64,000 nt of DNA from Mesorhizobium zhangyense. GTDB taxonomy: Bacteria > Pseudomonadota > Alphaproteobacteria > Rhizobiales > Rhizobiaceae. Positions 34,800-44,562 of this stretch are shown here, piece after piece (within the stretch, counting starts at the first letter, position 1; the number at the start of each line of letters is the position of its first letter). Position numbers and translations under genes: made by a program. The stretch covers positions 310,001 through 374,000 of the forward strand of contig NZ_JAAKZG010000003.1 in NCBI RefSeq assembly GCF_011045115.1, written 5' to 3'. The notes beneath the pieces are model-generated. The model did not search any database and was not told the origin of the DNA. It was given only the letters and a program-made list of their open reading frames with translations.

Positions 34800-36572
34800 T
34801 CATTTCAGCGGCCAGACCAGCATCAGCGCCGGCACCGCCGCAAGAATGACGATGAAGGACAGCGGCAATCCCAATCGTGGGTAATCGCTGAACCTGTAGC
34901 CGCCCGGCCCCATGACCAGCGTGTTGCACTGGTGGCCGATCGGCGTCAGGAAATCGCAGCCGGCCCCGATGGCAACCGCCATCAGGAACGCTTCCGGCCG
35001 ATAGCTGAGGCTTGCTGCAAACCCCGCCGCGATCGGCGCCATGACGAGCACTGTCGCGGCATTGTTGAGGAATGGCGTTATCGCCATTGCCGTAACGAGA
35101 ATGAGCGCAAGCGCGCCATAGGGCGGCAGCGTGGCTCCAAGCTGCGCCAGCCAGCCCGCGATGACGTCCGTGGCGCCTGTGCGCCTCAACGAGTCGCTTA
35201 CCGGGATGAGCGCCGCCAGCATCACCAGTATCGGTCCGTCGATCGCCGAATAGACTTCGCGGACAGGAATGACCTTGAACAGCACCATCGCAACGGCAGC
35301 CGCAAAGAACGCGATCGCCACCGGCAGCAGCCCAACAGCCGTCGCGCCCATAGCGGCGAGCAGGATCAGGACCGGAACCACGCCGCGCCTGACGCTGCCA
35401 AGCAGGATCGGCCGCTCGGCCAACGGCAGAAGGCCGAACTCGCGCAGGATTTCCGGGAACGCCTGGCGATTGCCGCGCAGCAGGATGACGTCTCCAAGCC
35501 GCAGTGTGATGGCGCCGAGGCGCTGGGTCAGCCGCTCGCCCTTGCGGCTGACCGCCAGCAGATTGACGTTGAACCGATCGTAGAGGCCGAGGCGCTGCGC
35601 CGACCAGCCGATCAGCATGGAGTTTTCGCCGATGACGGCTTCCACCGCGTCGATCTCACCGCTGCCGGCATCGCCGTCGTCGCGGCCCCCGGTCACGCTG
35701 AGCCTGGCCTGCGCCACCAGCCGGTCGAGCGCCTCGGGATCACCCTCCATCAGCACGATGTCGCCTTCCCTCAGCAGCGCGTCGGGAAGCGGCGTGATGC
35801 GCACGCCGCGCGAGCGGATGATAGAGGTGACATCGACATCGCCCTCGGCCAGCTTCATCAGGTCGGAAACCGGCTTGCCGAGAACGGACGAGCCGCTGAC
35901 CACGACGGCTTCCGAGACATAGTTCTTGATGTCGATCGCTTCATGCAGCGAGGAACTGGAACGAATGCGTTCAGGCAACAGCTTGTAGAACAGCACGAGA
36001 AAGATGATGCCGGCGAGCGCCAGCACCGCTCCCACCGGCGTGAAGTCGAACATGCTGAAGGACGTGCCGGTGAGTTCCTCCCGAACGCGCGACACGACGA
36101 TGTTGGGCGATGTGCCGATCTGCGTCATCAGCCCGCCCAGCAGCGAACCGAAAGCCATCGGCATCAGGAACACCGAGGGCGATACATTGGAGCGGCGGGC
36201 GAACTGGATGGCGATGGGGATCATGATCGCCAGCGCGCCGATGTTCTTCACGAAGGCCGAAAGCACGGTGACAGTCGCGACCAGTAGGAACATCTGCGCC
36301 CGCACCGACGACACGTCGGGCAGGTAGCGCTTGATCGCATATTCCATGATGCCGGATCGCGCCACGCCGGCGCTGACCAGAAGCGCACTGCCGACGATGA
36401 TGACGATATCGTCGCTGAAACCGCTGAATGCGGCATCATAAGGCACCACGCCGACAGCCAACGCCGCAAGCAGCGATCCCGCCGCGACCAGATCGTAGCG
36501 GAACCGCCCACACACGAAAGCGGCCATCATCAGGGCGATGACGACGAATGCCAGGATCTGTTCGAAGGTCAT
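34800..36572 (-). CDS. SLC13/DASS-family anion symporter with two TrkA-C domains
   Basis: 590-residue inner-membrane carrier. The N-terminal and C-terminal blocks each hold about five helices. IGTSPNIVVS and the late PIGHQCNTLVMGPGGY are the substrate and sodium-site signatures of the divalent anion/sodium symporter family. Two RCK_C (TrkA-C) domains lie between (about 190-390; DVTSIIRSRGVRITPLPDALL and NVNLLAVSRKGERLTQRLG). Members with this layout carry sulfate, dicarboxylates or phosphate. The start at 36572 follows GGGGACGA. No partner gene is adjacent. Confidence 0.85.
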   Translation of the reverse strand: MTFEQILAFVVIALMMAAFVCGRFRYDLVAAGSLLAALAVGVVPYDAAFSGFSDDIVIIVGSALLVSAGVARSGIMEYAIKRYLPDVSSVRAQMFLLVATVTVLSAFVKNIGALAIMIPIAIQFARRSNVSPSVFLMPMAFGSLLGGLMTQIGTSPNIVVSRVREELTGTSFSMFDFTPVGAVLALAGIIFLVLFYKLLPERIRSSSSLHEAIDIKNYVSEAVVVSGSSVLGKPVSDLMKLAEGDVDVTSIIRSRGVRITPLPDALLREGDIVLMEGDPEALDRLVAQARLSVTGGRDDGDAGSGEIDAVEAVIGENSMLIGWSAQRLGLYDRFNVNLLAVSRKGERLTQRLGAITLRLGDVILLRGNRQAFPEILREFGLLPLAERPILLGSVRRGVVPVLILLAAMGATAVGLLPVAIAFFAAAVAMVLFKVIPVREVYSAIDGPILVMLAALIPVSDSLRRTGATDVIAGWLAQLGATLPPYGALALILVTAMAITPFLNNAATVLVMAPIAAGFAASLSYRPEAFLMAVAIGAGCDFLTPIGHQCNTLVMGPGGYRFSDYPRLGLPLSFIVILAAVPALMLVWPLK

Positions 36573-36709
36573 GCTGGTATCGTCCCCGTCCGCGAGACGC
36601 GGTGACAGGAAACGCACGGCACGCGAAATTGTTTCGCTCAAACGTGCCCCGGAACGATGGCGATGAAAAGAATATTCTCATCGCCATCGGCAAGTCTGGA
36701 ATATTTGCG

Positions 36710-37924
36710 CTACGCGGCTGTGGCGCGCATTTCCTTCGTCGACGGCAGCAAGACCGTCAGAAGGCCGAGCAGCGGCAGGAACGAGCAGATCATATAGACG
36801 TAGTCGATGCCCTTGATGTCGGCGACGACACCGAGCACGGCAGCCGCCAATCCACCCATGCCGAAGGCGAAGCCGAAGAAGACGCCGGCGATCATGCCGA
36901 CGCGGCCCGGCACCAGTTCCTGCGCGAAGACGACGATGGCCGAGAAGGCCGACGCCAGCACAAGGCCGATGATCACGGTCAGGATGCGCGTCCAGAAAAG
37001 GTCCGCATAGGGCAATGCCAGCGTGAACGGCAGCACGCCAAGGATCGAGAACCAGATGACGAATTTGCGCCCAAAGCGGTCGCCGATCGGCCCGCCCGCC
37101 AGCGTGCCCGCAGCCACCGCACCGAGGAAGATGAAGAGCAATATCTGCGCTTCCTGCACCGACACGCCGAACTTATGAATGACGTAGAAGGTGTAGTAGC
37201 TCGACAGGCTGGCCATGTAGATGTTCTTGGTGCAGACCAGCGTCGCCAGCACGATCAGCGCAATGACGACCTTGCGGCGCGGCAGCGAAATGGCCTGGGA
37301 ATGCACAGGGCGCTTGGCATTGGCGATACGGTAGCGGCCGTACCAGCCGCTGACCTGCCGCAGCACGATGATACCGATGAGAGCAGCGATGGCGAACCAG
37401 GCTACACTATGCTGTCCCCTCGGCACGACGATGAAGGCAGCCAGCAACGGCCCAAGCGCGGTGCCGAAATTGCCGCCGACCTGGAACAGCGACTGCGCAA
37501 GCCCGTAGCGTCCACCGGAAGCCATGCGTGCGACGCGCGAAGACTCGGGGTGAAAGACCGACGAACCGATGCCCACCAGCGCCGCGCCAACCAGCAGCAC
37601 GCCGTAATTGCCGGCATAGGCCAGCACGATGAGGCCGATCATGGTCGAGGTCATGCCCATCGGCAGCGAATAAGGCATCGGCCGCTTGTCCGTATACATG
37701 CCGACGAGTGGCTGGAGCAGCGAGGCGGTGACCTGGAACGTGAAAGTCAGGAGGCCGATCTGCCAGAAATCGAGGCCATAGCTTTCCTTCAGCATCGGGT
37801 ACAGGGCGGCGAGAAGCGACTGCATCACATCGTTGAGCATGTGGCAGAAGCTCACGGCCAGAAGGATGGCGTAAACGGTGTTGTCTGCTTGGATGCGGCC
37901 TGCGGTCGCTGAAGTATCAGTCAC
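36710..37924 (-). CDS. fsr: MFS exporter related to fosmidomycin-resistance protein Fsr
   Basis: 404-residue, twelve-helix major facilitator. SVFHPESSRVARMASGGRYGLAQSLFQVGGNFG is the Fsr-family hallmark and FCHMLNDVMQSLLAALYP the typical first helix. E. coli Fsr confers fosmidomycin resistance; the natural substrate is unclear. It begins with GTG, with AGGATC upstream. It reads in the same direction as ilvD, from which it is separated by a strong hairpin. Confidence 0.85.
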   Translation of the reverse strand: MTDTSATAGRIQADNTVYAILLAVSFCHMLNDVMQSLLAALYPMLKESYGLDFWQIGLLTFTFQVTASLLQPLVGMYTDKRPMPYSLPMGMTSTMIGLIVLAYAGNYGVLLVGAALVGIGSSVFHPESSRVARMASGGRYGLAQSLFQVGGNFGTALGPLLAAFIVVPRGQHSVAWFAIAALIGIIVLRQVSGWYGRYRIANAKRPVHSQAISLPRRKVVIALIVLATLVCTKNIYMASLSSYYTFYVIHKFGVSVQEAQILLFIFLGAVAAGTLAGGPIGDRFGRKFVIWFSILGVLPFTLALPYADLFWTRILTVIIGLVLASAFSAIVVFAQELVPGRVGMIAGVFFGFAFGMGGLAAAVLGVVADIKGIDYVYMICSFLPLLGLLTVLLPSTKEMRATAA

Positions 37925-37962
37925 GATAGTGATCCTGCATTTGGCCAGCCGAGTACAGCCGG

Positions 37963-37989
37963 CGCTTGCAGGCGCAGCGCCTGCAAGCG
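37963..37989. terminator. Strong hairpin downstream of ilvD
   Basis: CGCTTGCAGGCG-CAG-CGCCTGCAAGCG: 12 perfect base pairs with a three-base loop, 81 bases after the ilvD stop and 38 bases before the Fsr-like start. No T-run follows on either strand, so it may be a processing or partial termination site instead of a classical terminator. Confidence 0.55.
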
Positions 37990-38070
37990 TCTCATAAACC
38001 CGGTTGTGGGTTGCGTCTTAGGTCAGACGGTGATCTTCCCATGGGGCAGATCGCCGGCCATATTCTTCGT

Positions 38071-39912
38071 TCAGCTTTCGCCGAGGTCGCGCACTGCGCC
38101 ACGATCGGCAGAGGTTGCGAAGGCCGCATAGGCTTTGAGTGCGGTAGTCACCTTGCGCTTGCGCTGCTCGGTCGGCTTCCAGCCTTTGGCGTCCTGCTCG
38201 GCGCGGCGGGCGGCGATTTCGGCCTCGTCGACGCGCAGCGAGATGGTGCGGTTCGGGATGTCGATGTCGATCATGTCGCCTTCGCGCACGATGCCGATAA
38301 GGCCGCCATTGGCGGCTTCCGGCGAGACGTGGCCGATGGAGAGGCCCGACGTGCCGCCGGAGAAGCGGCCATCGGTGATCAAAGCGCAGGCCTTGCCGAG
38401 GCCCTTCGACTTCAGATAGCTGGTCGGATAGAGCATTTCCTGCATGCCCGGTCCGCCCTTCGGGCCTTCATAGCGAATGACGACGACGTCGCCGGCCTTG
38501 ACCTCATTGGCCAGGATCGCCTTGACGGACGAATCCTGACTTTCGAAAACGCGCGCCGGGCCGGAGAACTTCAGGATCGATTCATCGACGCCCGCCGTCT
38601 TCACGATGCAGCCGTTGAGCGCGATGTTTCCCTTTAGAACCGCAAGCCCGCCATCCCTAGAGAACGGATGCTGCGCATCGCGGATGACGCCGTTTTCGCG
38701 GTCGATGTCCAGTTCCTTCCAGCGCGCGCTCTGGCTGAACGCGACCTGCGTCGGCACGCCGCCGGGAGCCGCACTGAAGAGCTCGAGCGCTGCCGGATTG
38801 TCGGTGACGGCGATGTCCCATTTCGACAAGGCATCGCCCAGCGTCTTTTCATGCACAGTCGGCAGATCGGCATTGAGCAGACCGGCGCGGTTCAGTTCGC
38901 CGAGGATAGCCATGATGCCGCCTGCCCGGTGCACATCTTCCATGTGAACGTCGGACTTTGCCGGAGCGACCTTGGAAAGACACGGAACCTTGCGCGACAG
39001 ACGATCGATGTCGTCCATCGTGAAATCGACTTCGCCTTCATGTGCTGCGGCGAGAATGTGCAGAACCGTGTTGGTCGAACCACCCATGGCAATGTCGAGC
39101 GCCATGGCGTTCTCGAAGGCACCCTTTGAGGCAATGGTGCGCGGCAGCGCGGTCTCATCGTCGCCCTCGTAATAGCGCTTTGCCAGAGCGACGATCCTGC
39201 GGCCCGCCTCAAGGAACAGCTTTTCACGATCCGAGTGGGTTGCCAGCGTCGAGCCGTTGCCGGGCAGCGACAGACCGAGCGCTTCGGTCAGGCAGTTCAT
39301 CGAGTTTGCGGTGAACATGCCGGAGCACGAACCGCAGGTCGGGCAAGCCGAACGCTCGATGGTCTGGACGTCTTCGTCGGACATCTTGTCGTCGGCGGCA
39401 GCGACCATCGCATCGACCAGATCGAGCGCGTGGATCTTGCCATCGGAAAGCATGACCTTGCCGGCTTCCATCGGCCCGCCGGAAACGAACACGGTCGGGA
39501 TGTTGAGGCGCAGCGAGGCCATCAGCATGCCGGGCGTGATCTTGTCGCAATTGGAGATGCAGACCATGGCGTCGGCGCAGTGCGCATTGACCATGTATTC
39601 GACCGAGTCAGCGATCAGCTCGCGCGACGGCAGCGAATAGAGCATGCCGTCATGGCCCATGGCGATACCGTCATCGACGGCAATGGTGTTGAATTCCTTG
39701 GCAACGCCGCCCGCCTTCTCGATCTCGCGCGCCACGAGCTGGCCGAGGTCCTTTAGATGCACATGCCCCGGCACGAACTGCGTAAACGAGTTCACCACCG
39801 CGATAATCGGCTTGCCGAAATCCGAGTCCTTCATGCCTGTGGCGCGCCACAGGCCGCGAGCGCCTGCCATGTTACGGCCATGGGTGGTTGTGCGGGAACG
39901 ATAAGCGGGCAT
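38071..39912 (-). CDS. ilvD: Dihydroxy-acid dehydratase
   Basis: 613-residue Fe-S enzyme converting 2,3-dihydroxyisovalerate (and the methylvalerate homologue) to the 2-oxoacid in isoleucine, leucine and valine synthesis. Cluster and magnesium ligands are visible: Asp81 in VDDGIAMGH, Cys122 and Lys124 in [12 protein letters not shown], and [14 protein letters not shown] further on. PTGS-type C-terminal residues lie in [14 protein letters not shown]. Length and order are normal for the family. AGGAAAAA precedes the start. Confidence 0.97.
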   Translation of the reverse strand: MPAYRSRTTTHGRNMAGARGLWRATGMKDSDFGKPIIAVVNSFTQFVPGHVHLKDLGQLVAREIEKAGGVAKEFNTIAVDDGIAMGHDGMLYSLPSRELIADSVEYMVNAHCADAMVCISNCDKITPGMLMASLRLNIPTVFVSGGPMEAGKVMLSDGKIHALDLVDAMVAAADDKMSDEDVQTIERSACPTCGSCSGMFTANSMNCLTEALGLSLPGNGSTLATHSDREKLFLEAGRRIVALAKRYYEGDDETALPRTIASKGAFENAMALDIAMGGSTNTVLHILAAAHEGEVDFTMDDIDRLSRKVPCLSKVAPAKSDVHMEDVHRAGGIMAILGELNRAGLLNADLPTVHEKTLGDALSKWDIAVTDNPAALELFSAAPGGVPTQVAFSQSARWKELDIDRENGVIRDAQHPFSRDGGLAVLKGNIALNGCIVKTAGVDESILKFSGPARVFESQDSSVKAILANEVKAGDVVVIRYEGPKGGPGMQEMLYPTSYLKSKGLGKACALITDGRFSGGTSGLSIGHVSPEAANGGLIGIVREGDMIDIDIPNRTISLRVDEAEIAARRAEQDAKGWKPTEQRKRKVTTALKAYAAFATSADRGAVRDLGES

Positions 39913-40077
39913 CGGATTTTTCCTAAGCTAAGCCAGTGATCCCTGATTTTTCAGCCGGGATCGCGCGATAAAACAAACACTTGCAGGATACAGCCGATTC
40001 ATTTTGTGAACAGCCGCTGCCTCACCCGCAGGCAATGTTTCGATAGCGAGATGTGGCAAATTCCAGCTTCTCGCACA

Positions 40078-40103
40078 ACAACCGTACCCGCGGGTACGGT
40101 TGT
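40078..40103. promoter_or_regulatory. Perfect 26-bp palindrome between glpD and ilvD
   Basis: The left half ACAACCGTACCCG (40078-40090) is followed directly by its exact complement (40091-40103), with no mismatch and no spacer. It lies 165 bp upstream of ilvD and 82 bp downstream of the glpD stop. It might be an operator for a dimeric regulator or a hairpin ending glpD. The remainder of this 273-bp gap holds no gene. Confidence 0.55.
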
Positions 40104-40185
40104 AATAGCGCAAAGCTACGGCCACGTCACTAGGCTGGCACGAGATTTTGGCGGACCTGGTTCAGTCGGAGGAAAGTCGGCGCGG

Positions 40186-41709
40186 CTATTCGGCAGCCGC
40201 GTTCTTCGAGGCGTTGGCGTCACGCATGAAATCGTCGAGTGCCTGGCGCTGCGCCTCGTTCATGTGCAGGCCGCGCTTGGTGCGCCGCCACAGCACGTCC
40301 TCGGCCGTCACCGCCCACTCATGCGCCATGAGGTAGCGCACTTCCGCCTCATAGAGATCGGCGCCGAAATTCCGGCCGAGATCGCCGGGCGAAATCGCAG
40401 AACCGAGAAGCTTCGACGCCAGCGTGCCGTAAAGCCGTGTCAGCCGACGGGCGTGGCCCGCATCGAGGAAGGGATAGGCCGCCATCAGTTTCCTGACCTG
40501 CGCGTCAAAACCCGTGGCAAAGAAATCGCCACCCGGCAGCGGCGCGCCCGCCGTCCAGGGCGCACCGCGCTTGCCGAGATGCGCCTCGATCTTTTCCAGC
40601 ATCGACTGGGCAAGCCGACGATAGGTGGTGATCTTGCCGCCGAACACGTTGACCAGCGGCGGACCATCGCTGGTGTCGGATTTCAGCACGTAGTCGCGCG
40701 TCGCCTCCTGCGCTTTCGAGGCTCCATCGTCGTAAAGCGGCCGCACCGCCGAATAGGTCCAGACGATATCCTCGCGCCTGACGGGAGCGGCGAAATACTC
40801 GCTTGCAGCACTGCAGAGATAATCGGTTTCGGCTTCGCTGATCTTCACATCGTGCGGGTCGCCGTCGAAATCCTGGTCGGTAGTGCCGATGAGGGTGAAA
40901 TCATCCTCATAGGGAATGGCGAAGATGATGCGCCCGTCCTTGTTCTGGAAGAAATAGGCGCGCGGATCGTCGAACTTCTTGCGGACGACGATATGGCTGC
41001 CCTGCACCAGCCGCACATTGTGGACATCGTTACGCCCTACCGCACCCGCGAGCACGGCATCGACCCAGGGGCCGCCGGCATTGACGATCAGCCCCGCCCT
41101 CACCTCCTGCGTTTCGCCCGTCCGCTGGTTCTCAAGGTTGATGACCCAGTGCTCGCCCTCGCGCCGCGCACTGACGACCTTTGTCCGGGTGCGGATATCG
41201 GCGCCGCGATCGGCAGCGTCGCGTGCATTGAGCACGACGAGTCGCGCATCGTTGACCCAGCCGTCGGAATATTCGAATGCCTTGGAAAACAATGGCTTCA
41301 GCGGTTTGCCTGCCGGATCGTTACGCATATCCAGCGTCTTGGTCGCCGGCAGCAGCTTGCGTCCGCCAATATGGTCATAGAGGAACAGGCCGAGCCGGAT
41401 CAGCCATGCCGGGCGCAGGCCCTTGGCATAAGGCAGCACGAAACGCATCGGCCAGATGATGTGCGGCGCCATCTTCCACAGCACCTCGCGCTCCATCAGC
41501 GATTCCCGCACCAGCCGGAACTCATAATGTTCGAGATAGCGCAGGCCGCCGTGGATAAGCTTGGTCGAACCCGACGACGTGCCGCTGGCAAGGTCGTTCA
41601 TCTCGGCAAGGCACACCGAATAGCCGCGACCGACCGCGTCGCGGGCGATTCCGCACCCGTTGATGCCGCCGCCGATGATGAAGATGTCGTAGGTCGAGGG
41701 TTCGGTCAC
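40186..41709 (-). CDS. glpD: Aerobic glycerol-3-phosphate dehydrogenase
   Basis: 507-residue FAD enzyme on the inner face of the membrane, oxidising glycerol 3-phosphate to dihydroxyacetone phosphate and passing electrons to quinone. The FAD site is FIIGGGINGCGIARDAVGRG (10-29), then the GTSSGSTKLIHGGLRYLEHYEF region and the C-terminal DAO_C domain. It starts with GTG, with CCGGAGAAAATC upstream. No glpF or glpK lies next to it in the window. Confidence 0.94.
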   Translation of the reverse strand: MTEPSTYDIFIIGGGINGCGIARDAVGRGYSVCLAEMNDLASGTSSGSTKLIHGGLRYLEHYEFRLVRESLMEREVLWKMAPHIIWPMRFVLPYAKGLRPAWLIRLGLFLYDHIGGRKLLPATKTLDMRNDPAGKPLKPLFSKAFEYSDGWVNDARLVVLNARDAADRGADIRTRTKVVSARREGEHWVINLENQRTGETQEVRAGLIVNAGGPWVDAVLAGAVGRNDVHNVRLVQGSHIVVRKKFDDPRAYFFQNKDGRIIFAIPYEDDFTLIGTTDQDFDGDPHDVKISEAETDYLCSAASEYFAAPVRREDIVWTYSAVRPLYDDGASKAQEATRDYVLKSDTSDGPPLVNVFGGKITTYRRLAQSMLEKIEAHLGKRGAPWTAGAPLPGGDFFATGFDAQVRKLMAAYPFLDAGHARRLTRLYGTLASKLLGSAISPGDLGRNFGADLYEAEVRYLMAHEWAVTAEDVLWRRTKRGLHMNEAQRQALDDFMRDANASKNAAAE

Positions 41710-41769
41710 GATTTTCTCCGGCTGGTCGCCGCATTCTCTTCAGTTCCCCACTACCCAATTTTGAACTTT

Positions 41770-41802
41770 TTCGCAATCGAAACGAGCGCAAAACGAAAAC
41801 AC
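41770..41802. promoter_or_regulatory. Repeated CGAAA(A)C boxes upstream of glpD
   Basis: CGAAACG (41778-41784) and CGAAAAC (41794-41800) are spaced repeats about 70-90 bases before the glpD start. On the minus strand they read as TTTCG repeats, which resemble operators of DeoR-type glycerol regulators. Assignment to GlpR is only a guess. Confidence 0.3.
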
Positions 41803-41895
41803 TCCGCAAGAAAAAACACATGGCTGAAAATGCCTGACCCCGCCATCCGGCGGATTGACGACCACAGGGATTTCGCGCCATACAGATTGCGTTAA

Positions 41896-42036
41896 GTTCT
41901 CAGGGCGGGGTGCAACTCCCCACCGGCGGTAAGAGTGAAAACTTGAGCCCGCGAGCGCTTTCCGGATTTTCCGGAAAGGTCAGCAGATCCGGTTTAATTC
42001 CGGAGCCGACGGTCATAGTCCGGATGGAAGAGAACG
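41896..42036 (+). promoter_or_regulatory. FMN riboswitch (RFN element)
   Basis: Conserved RFN sequence is easy to see: TTCTCAGGGCGGGGTGCAAC at the start, then CCCACCGGCGGTAA, AGCCCGCGAGCG, GGTCAGCAGATCCGGT, GAGCCGACGGTCATAGTCCG and the closing GGATGGAAGAGAAC. The element ends about 80 bases before the lumazine synthase start, enough for an expression platform that hides the ribosome-binding site (GGAGTAAGGA). It should turn the gene down when FMN is plentiful. Confidence 0.95.
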
Positions 42037-42110
42037 AACGGGATCATGCCGCTTAACTGCGGACGAAGTCCTGTCTCGTGCGTCCTGATTCTGGTCATTG
42101 AACGGAGTAA

Positions 42111-42590
<480 letters not shown>

Positions 42591-42614
42591 ATATTCAGAA
42601 TATCAGGAAAAAAT

Positions 42615-42657
42615 GAACCGGCGCGAGCGAAGGAGCCGCTTGCGCCGGTTCGCTTTT
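42615..42657 (+). terminator. Rho-independent terminator after ribH2
   Basis: GAACCGGCGC-G-AGCG pairs with CGCT-T-GCGCCGGTTC across a short AAGGAGC-type loop (42615-42651), followed by GCTTTTC. It isolates ribH2 from the regulator gene downstream. Confidence 0.8.
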
Positions 42658-42754
42658 CTGGCCTGTTTAACAAGGATTTTTCGCCGGCATACGAATCCCG
42701 CTTGCCATCCAGAGATTCACTTAATAGCTTGTAAAGTGAACCATGGGGAGACGG

Positions 42755-43450
42755 ATGAAGCTGATCGATGATCAAAGCCCGGCAGATGGTGCCACGTCCA
42801 GGACGGAGGCTCGCCGCTCGACAATGCTCGGGGATCGCGTCAAGGCATTCCGCACCGCACGCCGCCTGACCTTGCGCCAACTCGGCGACCTGACCAGCAC
42901 CACGGCAAGCTTTCTCAGCCAGCTCGAACGCGGTCTCTCCGGCGCCAACACGTCGACGCTGATGTCGATCGCCAACGCATTGGGCATCAGCGTTGCAGAT
43001 CTTTTCGAAGACTCCGAGGTATCGACGCACAAGGTGCTGACGCGCGCCGAGCGCCCGGCGCTGCCGGTCAGCGAAGGTTATCGCAAGACGCTGCTTTCGC
43101 GCCGTCCAATCCACGATGTGGAAGTCTATTCGGGCGAGTTCGCCGTCGGCGGCTCGACCGGCGACCTGCCCTACACCCACGGCAACGCGCATGAGATGTT
43201 CCTCGTCCTGCGCGGCAAGCTGCAACTGACGCTCGGCGACGAAACCTTCATCCTCGAAGAAGGCGACAGCATCGAATACGCGACCTCGACCCCGCACAAG
43301 ACGGTCAATGTCGGCAATGTGCCGGCCGAGGTTCTGTGGATCATCGCGCCCCCGACAAGCGGCGCAGTCGAGCTCGATGAATATGTGCCCCGGAAAAAGC
43401 TCGCACCCGGGACGCCAAAACCAAATAGCGGGTCATCGGAGACTGAATAA
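42755..43450 (+). CDS. XRE-family regulator with cupin sensor domain (PuuR-like)
   Basis: 231 residues. A helix-turn-helix (about 28-83, with LTLRQLGDLTSTTASFLSQLERG as recognition unit) is joined to a C-terminal cupin (about 125-200; HGNAHEMFLVLRGKLQLTLGD and PHKTVNVGN). This layout is that of PuuR, repressor of putrescine utilisation. The start at 42755 has GGGGAG four bases upstream; the ATG at 42743 lacks one. The next gene, a polyamine-type binding protein, starts one base after the stop, so the regulator leads the transport operon it probably controls. Confidence 0.88.
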   Translation: MKLIDDQSPADGATSRTEARRSTMLGDRVKAFRTARRLTLRQLGDLTSTTASFLSQLERGLSGANTSTLMSIANALGISVADLFEDSEVSTHKVLTRAERPALPVSEGYRKTLLSRRPIHDVEVYSGEFAVGGSTGDLPYTHGNAHEMFLVLRGKLQLTLGDETFILEEGDSIEYATSTPHKTVNVGNVPAEVLWIIAPPTSGAVELDEYVPRKKLAPGTPKPNSGSSETE

Positions 43451-43451
43451 A

Positions 43452-44531
43452 ATGGGATATAGATCGACATTTGCCGGCATCGCCGGAGCGACGACGCTTG
43501 CCGTCATTGCCGCCGTCGCTCATGCACAGGAAGCGCCAGCCGCGGGCACCATCGTGGACGGCTCGCTCAAGGGCAAGACGCTCACCTTCGTTTCCTACGG
43601 CGGCATTTATCAGGACGGCCAGGTAGCGGCGCTGAAGGAATTCGTCGACAAGTCCGGCGTCACGCTGCTCAATGACGGTCCGACCGAGATCGCCAAGCTG
43701 CAGGCGCAGGTCGAATCCGGCAACGTCACCTGGGACGTCGTCGACACCGCCGACCTGCCGCCCTACGTGCATTGCGGCAAGCTGTTCCAGAAGCTCGACC
43801 TGACCAAGATCGACGTCTCGCACATCCCGGCCGGCCAGGTCGGCGAATGCAGCGTTCCGGCGATGAACTACGGCATGGTCCTGATGTACAAGAACGATGC
43901 CTACAAGGATAACCCGCCGAAAAGCTGGAAGGACTTCTTCGACACCGAGAAATTCCCCGGCATCCGCGCCATCGACGGCAGCGGCGACCCGATCGGCGCG
44001 CTGATCGAGCAGGGCATCATCGCCGATGGCGGCTCCGTCGAAAACATGACCCCGGCCGACATCGACAAAGGCATCGCCAAGATCAAGGCGCTCGGCCCGG
44101 ACACGATCTTCTGGAAGACCGGTGCTGAATCGCAGCAGCTCGCCGAGTCCGGTGAGGCAGACATGGTCATGATGTGGACCGGCCGCGCCATGACCGCAGT
44201 CAAGAACGGCGCAGCCTACACGCCGGTCTGGCAGGATTGGATGGTCGTGATGGACCAGCTCACCATTCCGGTCGGCGTCAAGGACACGGATGCCGCCTAC
44301 GCGTTGATCAACGCCTATCTCGGCAAGCAGGCGCAGGAGATCCTCACCGAGCAGACCTCCTACTCGCCGATCCACAACGAGGCGCAGCCGAAGGTCGATG
44401 CTTCCGTGGCCGCGTTCCTCACCAACACGCCGGATCGCGTCAAGCAGGGCTATCAGCAGAACATCAAGTTCTGGGTCGCCAACTTCGACGCAGCTTCGGA
44501 AAAGTGGACCGCACTCATGGCCGGCAACTAA
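43452..44531 (+). CDS. Polyamine/opine-type periplasmic binding protein
   Basis: 359 residues. Signal peptide with hydrophobic core AGATTLAVIAAVA and cleavage near AHA (about residue 24). Mature motifs TLTFVSYGGIYQDGQVAALK, WDVVDTADLPPYVHCGKLF and MNYGMVLMYKNDAY place it in the PotD-like SBP_bac family, on the branch often annotated as spermidine/putrescine. It is clearly different from the PotD-like protein at 26477. Coupled to the XRE-cupin regulator gene by a one-base gap. Confidence 0.9.
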   Translation: MGYRSTFAGIAGATTLAVIAAVAHAQEAPAAGTIVDGSLKGKTLTFVSYGGIYQDGQVAALKEFVDKSGVTLLNDGPTEIAKLQAQVESGNVTWDVVDTADLPPYVHCGKLFQKLDLTKIDVSHIPAGQVGECSVPAMNYGMVLMYKNDAYKDNPPKSWKDFFDTEKFPGIRAIDGSGDPIGALIEQGIIADGGSVENMTPADIDKGIAKIKALGPDTIFWKTGAESQQLAESGEADMVMMWTGRAMTAVKNGAAYTPVWQDWMVVMDQLTIPVGVKDTDAAYALINAYLGKQAQEILTEQTSYSPIHNEAQPKVDASVAAFLTNTPDRVKQGYQQNIKFWVANFDAASEKWTALMAGN

Positions 44532-44562
44532 ACCAGCCCATGCAAGCCTGGAACAGTAAAGC

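Noticed and set aside
34587..36287. A 566-residue plus-strand frame running from the end of secDF into the SLC13 carrier
   Set aside because: It crosses the shared terminator and is antisense to a clear membrane carrier.
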